64,000 nt of DNA from Planotetraspora phitsanulokensis (GCF_016863295.1 NZ_BOOP01000013.1:62001-126000); one strand, 5' to 3'. Shown: positions 1-7,890, numbered from the stretch's first letter. A program made the numbers and translations. The notes: generated from the letters alone by a model not told the origin.

Positions 1-716
1 CCGTAGACCTGGTCGAACGGGTACCGCTCCAGCAGCGACAGGGCCCGGCGCACTGTGCGTGGCCGCTCCGGGATGAGGTTCGGGTAGCTGTACATGAAGC
101 CCACCCATCGGCGGTCCTTGACGACCTGCAGGATGTCGCCGGAGAACAACGCGCCGGCGCTGCCCGGGGCGTCGCGCCAGTGCAGCACCTGCCCGCCGGC
201 GAAGTGGACGCCGGCGTTGACGAGGGTGAGGCCGTCGCCGATCACGTGGGTGTCGCCCTCCCAGAAGACGACCGAGTCGTCGGGACGCGCCACCCATTCG
301 CGGTCGAGCGCGTGGATGTAGACGGGTGCGCCGAACGCGTGGGCCCAGTCGACCATCGTGCCGTAGTAGTGCGGGTGGCTGATCGCGATGGCGCTGACCC
401 CGCCGAGGTCGCGCACCTGCCCGATGACGTCGTCGTCGAGGTAGGTCACCATGTCCCACAACACGTTCCCCGCGGGTGTACGGACCAGCAGCGCCCGCTG
501 GCCGATCCCCGTGGCCGGGTCCGTACCGACGCCGACGACGCCCGGGCCCTCCTCCTCGATCCGCGCCCGATGCCCCGCGCGGCGCAACTCGTCGAGGGAG
601 GTCCATCGCTGGCCGTCCCAGCCGACGTACTGCCGCTCGTCCTCGCAGATCGGGCAGTCCTCACGCGGGCCGGCGTACTGGACGCCGCAGGTCAGGCAGA
701 TGGGCAGGTCGTTCAT
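1..716 (-). CDS. MBL-fold metal-dependent hydrolase with N-terminal zinc ribbon (3' end outside window)
   Basis: The gene reads leftward from an ATG at 716 and is still open at base 1, so about 238 codons are visible. The N-terminus has two CxxC pairs (Cys7/Cys10 and Cys21/Cys24), a rubredoxin-like zinc knuckle. A metallo-beta-lactamase-type fold follows: the motif SHPHYYG near residue 114 gives the HxH pair, but the Asp and His of the usual HxHxDH are replaced by Tyr and Gly. A later FSGDIL near residue 190 supplies a metal-ligand Asp. No signal peptide is seen, so the protein is probably cytosolic. The substrate cannot be told from the sequence. The fold call is firm; the chemistry is open because of the altered metal motif. 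Confidence 0.8.
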   Translation of the reverse strand, partial: MNDLPICLTCGVQYAGPREDCPICEDERQYVGWDGQRWTSLDELRRAGHRARIEEEGPGVVGVGTDPATGIGQRALLVRTPAGNVLWDMVTYLDDDVIGQVRDLGGVSAIAISHPHYYGTMVDWAHAFGAPVYIHALDREWVARPDDSVVFWEGDTHVIGDGLTLVNAGVHFAGGQVLHWRDAPGSAGALFSGDILQVVKDRRWVGFMYSYPNLIPERPRTVRRALSLLERYPFDQVY

Positions 717-805
717 CGGCGCTTCCTCCACATGGTGACGCTGGGTGACCGGCGAGGCCTTCCGGGATCTTCGTGTTGATCTCATCGAGCAGCGACAAAG
801 CGGAT

Positions 806-902
806 CAATTCAGGCTTAGTCATATCATTACGCTCTTCGCATTGCGTGTCTGAATTGTCACGTTATGTAATCGCATGGGCGATGAGCCAGACCTACCTGG
901 CT
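806..902. promoter_or_regulatory. Leader of the Gln-rich gene with two inverted repeats
   Basis: The relatively AT-rich stretch between the MBL gene (starting leftward at 716) and the ATG at 916 holds two dyads. CAATTCAG at 806-813 pairs perfectly with CTGAATTG at 850-857 across 36 nt. AGCCAG at 885-890 pairs with CTGGCT at 897-902 and forms a small hairpin directly before the ribosome site AAGGAG. These look like an operator pair and a translational hairpin, but no factor can be named. Confidence 0.4.
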
Positions 903-915
903 CGAAGGAGACACT

Positions 916-1671
916 ATGACGTTCACGACGATGAACCCGACGTCCATGGCCATGCCGCTGGGATTCGGATCCCAGCAGTTCTCTCCTCAGCACCTCGGTC
1001 AGATGTCCCCGGCATCCTCGATCAACGCGCCGCACCTGCAGGCGCTTCAACAGCTCCAGGTGCTGCAGCAGGCTCAGGCCCTGCAGCAGGCACACGCTCA
1101 GGCCCAGGCCCTTCAGCAGGCGCAGGCTCAGGCCCAGGCCCTGCAGCAGGCACATGTTCAGGCTCAGGCTCTGCAGCAGGCTCAGGCCCTGCAGCAGATG
1201 TCGCCGTTCGGGGCCGTGGCGCCGCAGGACGAGCAGGTCCTGCCCCAGGAACACGTCCTGAGCCCGGCCACCTTCTGGAACAAGGTCGCTCACATCGGCG
1301 CCCGGCACGGCGCCGCAGTCGTCAGGCAGATCCTCGACGGCATCCAGTTCCAGCAGGTGGCCGCTCAGCAGGCGGCCTTCCAGCAGCTCGGCCAGGTGAC
1401 GCCGTTCCAGCAGGCCGCCCAACAGCAGGCGGCACAGCAGATGGCACAGCAGATGGCCCAGCACCTGCCGCAGCCGCTGCAGCAGGTGGCCTTGGCGTTC
1501 GGCCAGGCCCAGCCCTTCCAGCAGCCGGCTCAGGCCGTCCTGCACCACCTGCAGCAGCAGGTGCCGGTCGCGTTCGGCCAGGCGCCGCACCAGCAGGTGC
1601 CGGTCCCGTTCGGCCAGGCCGGCCAGGTGTCCCACCAGCAGGTACCGGTGGCCGCCGGCTCCGGGTTCTGA
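916..1671 (+). CDS. Glutamine-rich low-complexity repeat protein
   Basis: This 251-aa protein starts at ATG 916 behind a clear AAGGAG. Residues about 43-95 are near-perfect repeats of the QALQQAQ/QAHAQ type, encoded by a visible DNA tandem repeat at about 1051-1200. A short ordinary segment follows (around VLSPATFWNKVAHIG), then a second Gln-rich half full of FQQ, AQQ and QQVPV. There is no signal peptide, no transmembrane segment and no Cys. The composition suggests a coiled-coil or prion-like scaffold. It is followed after 14 nt by a 112-aa gene and then by a cytosolic subtilase, so the three may work together, perhaps with this protein as a substrate; that is inference. I recognise no named family. 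Confidence 0.75.
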   Translation: MTFTTMNPTSMAMPLGFGSQQFSPQHLGQMSPASSINAPHLQALQQLQVLQQAQALQQAHAQAQALQQAQAQAQALQQAHVQAQALQQAQALQQMSPFGAVAPQDEQVLPQEHVLSPATFWNKVAHIGARHGAAVVRQILDGIQFQQVAAQQAAFQQLGQVTPFQQAAQQQAAQQMAQQMAQHLPQPLQQVALAFGQAQPFQQPAQAVLHHLQQQVPVAFGQAPHQQVPVPFGQAGQVSHQQVPVAAGSGF

Positions 1672-1685
1672 GCGGAGGACATGAG

Positions 1686-2024
1686 GTGGACTCGATCGGT
1701 GAGGGGCCGCTCAGGCCCGGCGCCGGCTCGGGTGGAACGGATGCGGCCCCGGGTCCGGCGACGACGCCGGACCCGGGGTCGCCCGGACCGTCCGGCCTCC
1801 TGCAGGTGCATTGCGCCATGAGCCTGCAGCAGCTCTACGCCTGGTTGCAGGCGACCGTTCCACAGGCGCCGCAGGTCGCCGGGGTCGTGCCTCTGGTCGT
1901 GCGGGCGGTGCAGCTCTACCGCGCCGGGCAGCACGAGGCGTGCGTGGCCCAGATCCAGTCGGTGCTCGACAGCATCAACGCCGGTCACTGGTCCGCCGCT
2001 CCGGTGACCCGGCCCTTCGCCTGA
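1686..2024 (+). CDS. Small helical protein between the Gln-rich gene and the subtilase
   Basis: This is a 112-aa frame if it starts at GTG 1686, which has GGAGG about 7 nt upstream. An internal ATG at 1818 would give only 68 residues. The first about 44 residues are Pro/Gly/Ala-rich and probably disordered. The C-terminal half (from about MSLQQLYAWLQ to the end) reads as amphipathic helices with regular Leu/Val spacing, somewhat like a short TPR-type hairpin. No catalytic motif is visible. It begins 14 nt after the Gln-rich gene and ends 63 nt before the S8 peptidase on the same strand, so one transcript is likely. The family is not recognised. Confidence 0.6.
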   Translation: MDSIGEGPLRPGAGSGGTDAAPGPATTPDPGSPGPSGLLQVHCAMSLQQLYAWLQATVPQAPQVAGVVPLVVRAVQLYRAGQHEACVAQIQSVLDSINAGHWSAAPVTRPFA

Positions 2025-2087
2025 CCTCGGCCGAGCCGTGGGGGTGCGGCCAGTAGACCAGCCTGAGCTGGGGAAAGTCGGGACGCA

Positions 2088-4415
2088 GTGACCACTGACG
2101 ACAAGCCCAAGAACGGAAGCGGGCAGTCGCGCCCGACGGGTGCGAACCGGTCGCGGCAGACGTCGCGGCAGGGCCCGCAGCCGGTGCTGCCGCGCCCGCT
2201 GCGGTACATGGTCGCGCTGCCTCCGCCCCAGGCCCGTCCGCAGGCGGGAGCGACCGGCGCGGTCCTCGACGCCGACGGGCTGCTGCGGCTGCTCGAGGGC
2301 GATCCCGAGGTCGGCGTGCGCCGGCGGCTCCCGGCGAGGTCCGGCGAGCCGGGCGCGGGAGGCCGTCCCTTCCCCTCCGTCGTGGTCGTGGACATGACCG
2401 CCGAGCACGCGGCGGAGCTGCGGCGGCGGCTGCCGCAGCTGCACATCGAGCGCGACCGGCTGCTGACCTACAGCGAGGTGCCGGTGCCGCCCCGAAGGAG
2501 GAAACCGGCGCCGGCCGCGCCGCCCCTGGGGATCGAGAGCACCTTCGCCTTCCTGGTGCGGGACTCCGCGGGCGCGCCGGTGCCGGGCGCCGTCGTCGTG
2601 CTGACCGGTTCCGGGCTGCCCGCGCAGGCGGTGACCGGGCCGGACGGCCGTGCCACGGTCACGATGGCGGGCGAGACGGCGGAGTCGATCGTCAGCGTCC
2701 TCGTCACCCCGCGATCCGGCCACTGGAGCGTGTACGTGGAGCGCCCGGCCCTTTCGTCGAGCCGGGAGAACCTGATCGAGCCGGAGACGTTGTCCGAAGG
2801 GCTCGAAGGACTCCCCGGACGGCAGGTCTTCGGCTGGGGGCAGACGGCGATGGATCTCGACCGCCTCCCACGTGCTCTCAGAGGCGCGGGAGCCAAGATC
2901 GCGATAATCGACTCGGGGGCGGCGACCGAGCATCCCGACCTCATCGGACAGGTGACGTGCGGGATCGACCTGGCGGGTGGGAAGCCCGACGGCTGGGCCG
3001 ACGACACCGCCCATCACGGCTCTCACTGCGCCGGGATCATCGCGGGCGGGGACGACGGCCGGGGGATCGTGGGATTCGCCGCGGAGGCCGAGGTCCACGC
3101 CTGCAAGATCTTCCCGGGCGGCCGTTTCAGCGACCTCATCGAGGCGCTCGACTACTGCATCGACCAGCGGATCGACGTGATCAATCTCAGCCTCGGCAGC
3201 CGCCATCCGTCGCGGCTCGTCGCCGCGAAGATCGACGAGGCGCGCCGGGCGGGGGTGGCCTGCGTCGTCGCCGCCGGAAGCGACGGAGGCTCCGTGTGCT
3301 TCCCCGGCACTCTGCCGACCGTGCTGACCGTGGCCGCGATCGGGAAACTGGGGACGTTCCCCGACGGCACCGGGCACGCCGCCGAGGTCCGGGGACCGGT
3401 GACGGGGGAGGGCTACTTCTCTCCTCTGTTCACCTGCCGGGGGCCCGAGGTTGACGTGTGCGCCCCCGGAGTCGCGGTGCCGTCGTGCGTCCCTCCGGGG
3501 ACCTACGCGGCCTGGGACGGCACGTCCATGGCCGCGCCGCACGTCACCGGGCTGGCCGCGCTCGTGCTGGCCCATCATGAGGACTTCCGTCACGCGTACG
3601 TCCGGCGCGACGCCCGCCGCGTCGACCGGCTCTTCCACGTCATCAGGTCCAGCTGCCAGGCGCTCGACCTGGGTGATCCGTACCGGACGGGGGCGGGGCT
3701 GCCGAACGTGCTGCGTGCTCTGGGCCCGGCGCTCACCCAGGTGACGCCGCAGCCCGAGGAGGTGCGGAGGTGGTCCGTCGAGCTCACCGCCGAGATGGTC
3801 CTCGCGGGGCTGACGGCGCTCGGCCCGGCTCAGGCCGACCCGAACCAGATGGGCCCCAATCAGATGGGCCCCAATCAGGTGGGTGCGGATCAGACCGGCG
3901 GGGCAGGGCACGCCCAGGCGGCCGGAGCGGGTCCCGCGGCGGGCACCGCGCCGATGAACGGCTACGCCCCGCAGGACGGTTTCGCGCCGTCGCCGGCCGG
4001 CATGGCCGTCATGAACGGCCCCGCGCAGGTGGACGGGATGATGCCGGCCAACGGGCTCCCCGCCGGTCCCGGGCGCACGCCCGGCGCTGCCGCGGGGCCG
4101 AGCGTCCTGGCGGCCTCGAACGGCTCTGACGCCGCGGGAGCCGTACCGGCCGGTGATCCGGAGAGGGCGGCGGGCGACGGCGCCGGGGCGGCGAACGCGA
4201 CTCCTGCGGCCTCCGGGGCCGACGGCGCTCCTGCACCGGGGGTGACGGCGGAGACCGGAGCGATTTTCGACGGGGTTCCAGGCGGAGCCGCGACGGTGGG
4301 GGGTGGCGCACACGACGGGCTACGGGACGGGACGGCCGCGCTCGCGTGGCTGGCCCGGGAGATGGGCGCAGCAGGACTCATCGCCGGCCGGCGTGGCGCC
4401 GGCCCGCTCCTGTGA
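2088..4415 (+). CDS. Cytosolic subtilisin-like serine peptidase (S8) with disordered tail
   Basis: The protein has 775 aa from GTG 2088. There is no signal peptide, which is unusual for a subtilase. Residues about 40-125 resemble a peptidase propeptide, about 145-225 an Ig-like or carboxypeptidase-regulatory beta domain, and about 265-520 the catalytic domain. The triad is visible: Asp in IIDSGAATEHPD (about 273), His in HHGSHCAG (about 311) and Ser in GTSMAAPH (about 478). The oxyanion-hole Asn is replaced by Ser in AAGSDGG (about 397). The last about 200 residues are Ala/Gly/Pro/Met-rich, with short PNQMG repeats. Position suggests that the two preceding proteins are partners or substrates. 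The peptidase call is firm; its target is unknown. Confidence 0.88.
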   Translation: MTTDDKPKNGSGQSRPTGANRSRQTSRQGPQPVLPRPLRYMVALPPPQARPQAGATGAVLDADGLLRLLEGDPEVGVRRRLPARSGEPGAGGRPFPSVVVVDMTAEHAAELRRRLPQLHIERDRLLTYSEVPVPPRRRKPAPAAPPLGIESTFAFLVRDSAGAPVPGAVVVLTGSGLPAQAVTGPDGRATVTMAGETAESIVSVLVTPRSGHWSVYVERPALSSSRENLIEPETLSEGLEGLPGRQVFGWGQTAMDLDRLPRALRGAGAKIAIIDSGAATEHPDLIGQVTCGIDLAGGKPDGWADDTAHHGSHCAGIIAGGDDGRGIVGFAAEAEVHACKIFPGGRFSDLIEALDYCIDQRIDVINLSLGSRHPSRLVAAKIDEARRAGVACVVAAGSDGGSVCFPGTLPTVLTVAAIGKLGTFPDGTGHAAEVRGPVTGEGYFSPLFTCRGPEVDVCAPGVAVPSCVPPGTYAAWDGTSMAAPHVTGLAALVLAHHEDFRHAYVRRDARRVDRLFHVIRSSCQALDLGDPYRTGAGLPNVLRALGPALTQVTPQPEEVRRWSVELTAEMVLAGLTALGPAQADPNQMGPNQMGPNQVGADQTGGAGHAQAAGAGPAAGTAPMNGYAPQDGFAPSPAGMAVMNGPAQVDGMMPANGLPAGPGRTPGAAAGPSVLAASNGSDAAGAVPAGDPERAAGDGAGAANATPAASGADGAPAPGVTAETGAIFDGVPGGAATVGGGAHDGLRDGTAALAWLAREMGAAGLIAGRRGAGPLL

Positions 4416-4441
4416 GCATGCCGCCCACGACCGGGACGCCG

Positions 4442-4714
4442 TCAGCGGCGCTCGCGCGACACCGCTCCGGCCATCTGGGCCACGTCCTCGGCGCCGTCGC
4501 CGATCAGCTTCGCCGCCAGATCCGACAACGCCCGGCCGACGGCGAGCTCGTCGCCGATCTCCGGCACCGGGCGGTCGGAGGGATTGCGCCGGGCATGGGC
4601 GACGCTCTCGTGCCTGCGTCCCGCGTCGGTGTACAGCACCGCGGTCGCGGTGGTGACGTCGTCGTTCTCGTCCTCGGTGAGGAAGACCTCGACCGTCCAT
4701 CGCTTGGTTTCCAT
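4442..4714 (-). CDS. DUF1876 domain protein
   Basis: This protein is 90 aa from ATG 4714; a GTG three codons earlier (4723) is also possible. It shows the DUF1876 pattern: a beta-rich start (KRWTVEVFLTEDEND), an Arg/His/Asn-rich middle (HARRNPSDRPVPEIGDELAVGRAL) and a helical end. Actinobacteria commonly keep these small proteins beside universal stress proteins, as here, where the neighbour is divergent. The molecular role is unknown. A GGGAC...CCC box in the shared promoter region suggests joint control with the stress protein. Confidence 0.85.
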   Translation of the reverse strand: METKRWTVEVFLTEDENDDVTTATAVLYTDAGRRHESVAHARRNPSDRPVPEIGDELAVGRALSDLAAKLIGDGAEDVAQMAGAVSRERR

Positions 4715-4762
4715 GGCGAACACCCCCGACTCAGCATCTCTCCGGGGCGGGCGCGGCCGGAA

Positions 4763-4776
4763 GGGACTTTCGGCCC
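4763..4776. promoter_or_regulatory. DosR/OsdR-like box
   Basis: GGGACTTTCGGCCC lies in the 111-bp divergent promoter between the DUF1876 gene and the universal stress protein gene. It fits the GGGAC-N4-G-N-CCC core known for DosR/DevR in mycobacteria and for OsdR-type regulators in Streptomyces. A second copy precedes the CBS-BON gene. The assignment is by resemblance only. Confidence 0.5.
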
Positions 4777-4825
4777 GGTACGGCCGGACCCGCGCGGGAA
4801 CGCCAGGTGAAAGGAAGGAAAGCCC

Positions 4826-5671
4826 ATGCCTGATCCGATCATCGTCGGCGCCGACGGCTCACCCGCCGCCTTGGCCGCCGTGGAATGGGCGGCCGACGAC
4901 GCCGCCCGTCAGAGGCGCCCGCTGCGCCTGGTGTCCGTCGTCGACCGCTGGGCGTACGGCATCGTGAAGTTCCCCACCACCGCGGGCGACCCCCTGACGA
5001 TGCACGCCGAGCGGGCGCTGGCCGAGGCCGAGACGGTGGCCAACAAGCGCCAGCCTGACGTGCCGGTCAGCATCGAGATCATCGAGGGGCTGCCCGCCAA
5101 GATCCTGCGCGACAAGGCCAAGGAGGCGGCCGAGATCGTGCTCGGAACCCGCGGACTGGGCGGGTTCACCGGCATCCTGATCGGCTCCGTCAGCACCCAT
5201 GTCGCCGGTCAGGCGCACGGCCCGGTCGTGGTCGTGCGTCCCGGATGGAAGGACACGCACGGCGAGGTGGTCGTCGGCATCGACGACTCGGCCGAATGCG
5301 AGGCGGCGATCGCCTACGCGGTCGCGCAGGCCGAGGCCCGCGGCAGCACGCTCCGGGCGGTCTACGCGTGGCAGCTGCCGGTGCACGCGCTCGCCCCCGA
5401 GATCGGCTACGACATCGACGGGGTGCGCGAGGCCCAGCACAAGGTGGCGGCGGAGAAACTCGCGCCCTGGCGGCGGCAGTCCGACGTGACGATCATGGAG
5501 GACGTCGTGTGCGCGCACCCGGTCGACGCGCTGACCGACGCCTCCGAGGCCGCGGACCTGCTCGTGGTGGGCTCACACGGCCGGGGCGCGCTCGGGTCGG
5601 TGATGCTGGGATCGGTCAGCAGGGGAGTCCTGCACCACGCCCACTGCCCGGTGGCCGTGGTCCGGCCCTGA
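4826..5671 (+). CDS. Tandem universal stress protein
   Basis: A 281-aa protein starts at ATG 4826 behind AAGGAAGG. It has two Usp domains: residues 1-140, opening with IIVGADGS and ending near GTRGLGGFTGILIGS, and residues 145-281, opening with VVVGIDDS and ending near GSHGRGALGSVMLGS. Both halves keep the G-x2-G-x9-G-(S/T) ATP-binding signature. Tandem Usp proteins of this kind are classic members of hypoxia or dormancy regulons. The neighbours DUF1876 and CBS-BON, and the upstream GGGAC...CCC box, support that role here. The exact stress is not shown by the sequence. Confidence 0.93.
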   Translation: MPDPIIVGADGSPAALAAVEWAADDAARQRRPLRLVSVVDRWAYGIVKFPTTAGDPLTMHAERALAEAETVANKRQPDVPVSIEIIEGLPAKILRDKAKEAAEIVLGTRGLGGFTGILIGSVSTHVAGQAHGPVVVVRPGWKDTHGEVVVGIDDSAECEAAIAYAVAQAEARGSTLRAVYAWQLPVHALAPEIGYDIDGVREAQHKVAAEKLAPWRRQSDVTIMEDVVCAHPVDALTDASEAADLLVVGSHGRGALGSVMLGSVSRGVLHHAHCPVAVVRP

Positions 5672-5699
5672 CACGCCTGACCGGCCGTCGTCGTTCGCG

Positions 5700-6395
5700 T
5701 CACTCGTTCTCGAGCGTGTCGTCACGCTCCCAGGTCAGCCGGTCGACCACGTCGACGACGCCGTTGACGCGTTCGGTCATCCGTACGAGCGTCATGACGT
5801 CGCCACGACGGGGCACCGTGCCGCTGAGCGTGACCACCGCGTCGGAGACCGCCACGTGGACGTGCGACGTGTCCGCCCACAGGGCACCCTCGACGATGTC
5901 GTCGCGGATCTCGCGGGCGACCTCCTCGTCGCTCCTGACGATCGTCTTGAGCAGGTCGGTACGGCTGACCACGCCCTCGAGCCGCCCGTCGTCGTCGACC
6001 ACGGGGAGCCGCTTGACGCCGTGCTCGCTCATGAGCCTGGCGGCGCTCACGGCGTTGGTGTGCGGCCTGACCGTTACGGCGGGCGCCGTCATCAACTGGG
6101 CGGCGGTCTCGGCCCGGGCCTTGGCCGCGACGTTTCTGGAGGGCGAGCGGACGCGCTCACGGAGCCGCACGCGCACGGGAGGGCGGTAGCCCTCACCGTA
6201 GAACTGCTCCCTGAACTCCTCCCTGTGGAGCAGGTCGGCCTCCGACACGACGCCGAGCACGTGGCCCTCGCCGTCCACCACCGGCACGGCGCTCACGCCG
6301 TAGGTGAGCAGCACCTCGGCGACGTCCCTGAACGACGTGCAGCCGTTGACGGACACGACCTGCCTGGACATGACGTCCCGCACCTTCATGTGCAT
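5700..6395 (-). CDS. CBS-pair and BON domain protein
   Basis: A 231-aa protein begins MHMKVRDVM at ATG 6395, preceded by a GAGGGGGG ribosome site; further upstream in-frame starts look spurious. The first CBS motif covers about residues 5-55 (VSAVPVVDGEGHVLGVVSEADLL), the second about 85-140 (VKRLPVVDDDGRLEGVVSRTDLL), and a BON domain about 155-220 (VAVSDAVVTLSGTV). CBS pairs bind adenosyl ligands, and BON domains bind membranes or other proteins. The protein resembles DosR-regulon CBS proteins such as Hrp1 with an added BON domain. It is convergent with the stress protein gene, 28 nt apart. Confidence 0.92.
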   Translation of the reverse strand: MHMKVRDVMSRQVVSVNGCTSFRDVAEVLLTYGVSAVPVVDGEGHVLGVVSEADLLHREEFREQFYGEGYRPPVRVRLRERVRSPSRNVAAKARAETAAQLMTAPAVTVRPHTNAVSAARLMSEHGVKRLPVVDDDGRLEGVVSRTDLLKTIVRSDEEVAREIRDDIVEGALWADTSHVHVAVSDAVVTLSGTVPRRGDVMTLVRMTERVNGVVDVVDRLTWERDDTLENE

Positions 6396-6464
6396 GATCA
6401 GCCCCCCTCGCGGCGGTGACGCGGCCCCCACCGCCATTTCACCGGAGGACGGCTCGGCGCACAG

Positions 6465-6478
6465 GGGGCGGAGGTCCC
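6465..6478. promoter_or_regulatory. Second DosR/OsdR-like box
   Basis: On the minus strand the sequence reads GGGACCTCCGCCCC, about 70 nt upstream of the CBS-BON start codon. It shares the GGGAC-N4-G-N-CCC layout of the box at 4763. Two such boxes in front of typical dormancy genes strengthen both calls, but no binding data are available. Confidence 0.45.
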
Positions 6479-6537
6479 GGGTGCCAGGGCCGTTCGGCCA
6501 CTGCGGGCGTCCGTTCGATCGGGTGTTCCCCTGCAGG

Positions 6538-6981
6538 TCAGGGGTTGGAGTACACGCGCCGAGGAGTCAGCAGGACGGCGGTGCGCCGCTCCTCGGCCAT
6601 GACCCGGTCGTACTCGTCCCAGTCGTCGTGGGTACCGCCCGCCGCCTTGAAGATCTTCCTGAGCAGAAGCCGGAGTCCCTCCGCGTCGATCCCGGCGAGC
6701 GGGTCGTCGGGCCCGGCCAGGTCGGTCCCGCCCTCCGCCGCCGTCCACTGCCAGCCGCTGTGCACCACGATGGTGGCGTTCGGCCTGGCCCGCAGGTCCG
6801 CCAGTTTCCGGGCGGTTCCCCGCGCGACGAACCCGACCACCGACTGGCCGGTGGCCGGATGATCGAGTACCCCCGCGTTGACCACGGAGGAGCGGATGCC
6901 ACCGTCGGGGCGCAGGGTCGAGACCACACAGAGGCCGTGGTCACCGGAGACGAGGCCGGCGAATTCCGCGAGATCGGTCAC
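6538..6981 (-). CDS. F420-dependent PPOX-class oxidoreductase
   Basis: A 147-aa protein starts at GTG 6981. It has the split-barrel FMN/F420-binding pattern of the pyridoxamine-5'-phosphate oxidase superfamily: HGLCVVSTLRPDGGIRSSVV near the N-terminus, then VVGFVARGTARKLADLRARPNATIVV. The length and the late EYDRVMAEERRTAVLLTP segment match the actinobacterial TIGR03618-type F420 group. The likely role is reduction of an unknown substrate with F420H2 in the cytosol. It reads in the same direction as the CBS-BON gene but 142 nt upstream of it, so co-transcription is uncertain. Confidence 0.85.
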   Translation of the reverse strand: MTDLAEFAGLVSGDHGLCVVSTLRPDGGIRSSVVNAGVLDHPATGQSVVGFVARGTARKLADLRARPNATIVVHSGWQWTAAEGGTDLAGPDDPLAGIDAEGLRLLLRKIFKAAGGTHDDWDEYDRVMAEERRTAVLLTPRRVYSNP

Positions 6982-7033
6982 CTGAGTGAGCCTAACTCCG
7001 CCGTCCGCCCCTCCACGGCGCCACGCTCGCCGG

Positions 7034-7636
7034 TCAGCCGGTGTCGATGATCAGGTCGGCGCGTGACCGCACGTCATCGGCCGCGTAGTACTCGTCCTCC
7101 TGGCGTGCCCAGCGCCGCCAGTGCGGTGCGTAGACGTCGCCGTCGCGCGCCAGCGCCCGGGCCCTGCGCACGCCGGAGGCCGCCTCCAGCCACACCAGGC
7201 CGCTGAGGTAGGGCGCGGCCCGGACGGCGCCGGATCCGACGCCCTCGACGACGAGGGCGGCCGAAGGCGGGGCCTCATGCCATTCCGCGTACCCGCCCCG
7301 ATCCCAGTCGTAGCGCCGCCAGCGCGCGGGCCCGCCGGAGGCGAGGGGGCGCAGCACCCATTCGAGCAGCGCGTCCATCCCGGAGGCCAGGCCGTCCCAG
7401 CCGTCGTAGAGGTCGTCCATCCGGATCGTCGCGGCGCCGAGCGCGGCGGCGACGGCGGCCGCGAAGGTGGACTTGCCCGCCCCCGACCTCCCCTCGACGG
7501 CGAGGACACGCGTCGTGTGCGCCCGCGCGGGACGGCCACGCAGCCACGCCGCGACCTCGCCCGCCGTTGGGCCGCCGGTTAGACGCCCGCGCGGGAGGGC
7601 GTGCGGATCCCCCGCTCCATGTTCGGGTCCTCCCAT
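7034..7636 (-). CDS. P-loop kinase of the uridine-kinase-like type
   Basis: A protein of up to 200 aa with Walker A GRSGAGKST (about 49-57), IRMDDLYDGWDG after it as the substrate-side Asp motif, and VVEGVGSG as the Walker B-like strand. The layout matches nucleoside or other small-molecule kinases of the uridine kinase group often labelled only as ATP-binding proteins. The start is uncertain: ATG 7636 overlaps the upstream membrane-protein gene by 58 nt and has a badly spaced ribosome site. The real protein may begin later through coupling near the upstream stop at 7579. The phosphate acceptor is unknown. Confidence 0.75.
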   Translation of the reverse strand: MGGPEHGAGDPHALPRGRLTGGPTAGEVAAWLRGRPARAHTTRVLAVEGRSGAGKSTFAAAVAAALGAATIRMDDLYDGWDGLASGMDALLEWVLRPLASGGPARWRRYDWDRGGYAEWHEAPPSAALVVEGVGSGAVRAAPYLSGLVWLEAASGVRRARALARDGDVYAPHWRRWARQEDEYYAADDVRSRADLIIDTG

Positions 7637-7890
7637 TCCTCCGCCCCGCGCTCCTTCGGCCGGCGTTCCCCGCCCTCACGCAGTTCCTCCATGCGAAGGG
7701 CCACGCCCATCGCGAAGAACGTCGGCGCCCACTCGCCCACGAACAGGCCCCAGTGGTCCGCCCGGTTCACGCCCGCCCGTTCGTACCGCTTCGACAGCAA
7801 CCACGAGGCGGCCGTCAGGCCGATGGACGCGATGCCGGCCGTGTACATCATGTGGGAGCGGACGCCCATTCGGTGGAGAGTATGGATCAT
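7579..7890 (-). CDS. Small membrane protein of unknown function
   Basis: This 103-aa protein starts at ATG 7890 behind AGGGGGA. Residues about 14-31 (MMYTAGIASIGLTAASWLL) form one hydrophobic helix, and about 46-62 (GLFVGEWAPTFFAMGVAL) form a second. The C-terminal 40 residues are highly charged (EELREGGERRPKERGAEEW) and should face the cytosol. No enzyme motif is seen. The P-loop kinase gene overlaps or directly follows it on the same strand, so the two are probably one operon. Confidence 0.75.
   Translation of the reverse strand: MIHTLHRMGVRSHMMYTAGIASIGLTAASWLLSKRYERAGVNRADHWGLFVGEWAPTFFAMGVALRMEELREGGERRPKERGAEEWEDPNMERGIRTPSRAGV

Noticed and set aside
1530-4313. A 927-codon open frame on the minus strand opposite the subtilase
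   Set aside because: It is rich in Arg/Gly/Pro/His, has no recognisable domain, and the opposite strand has clear protease motifs. Long antisense frames are expected in DNA of this GC content.
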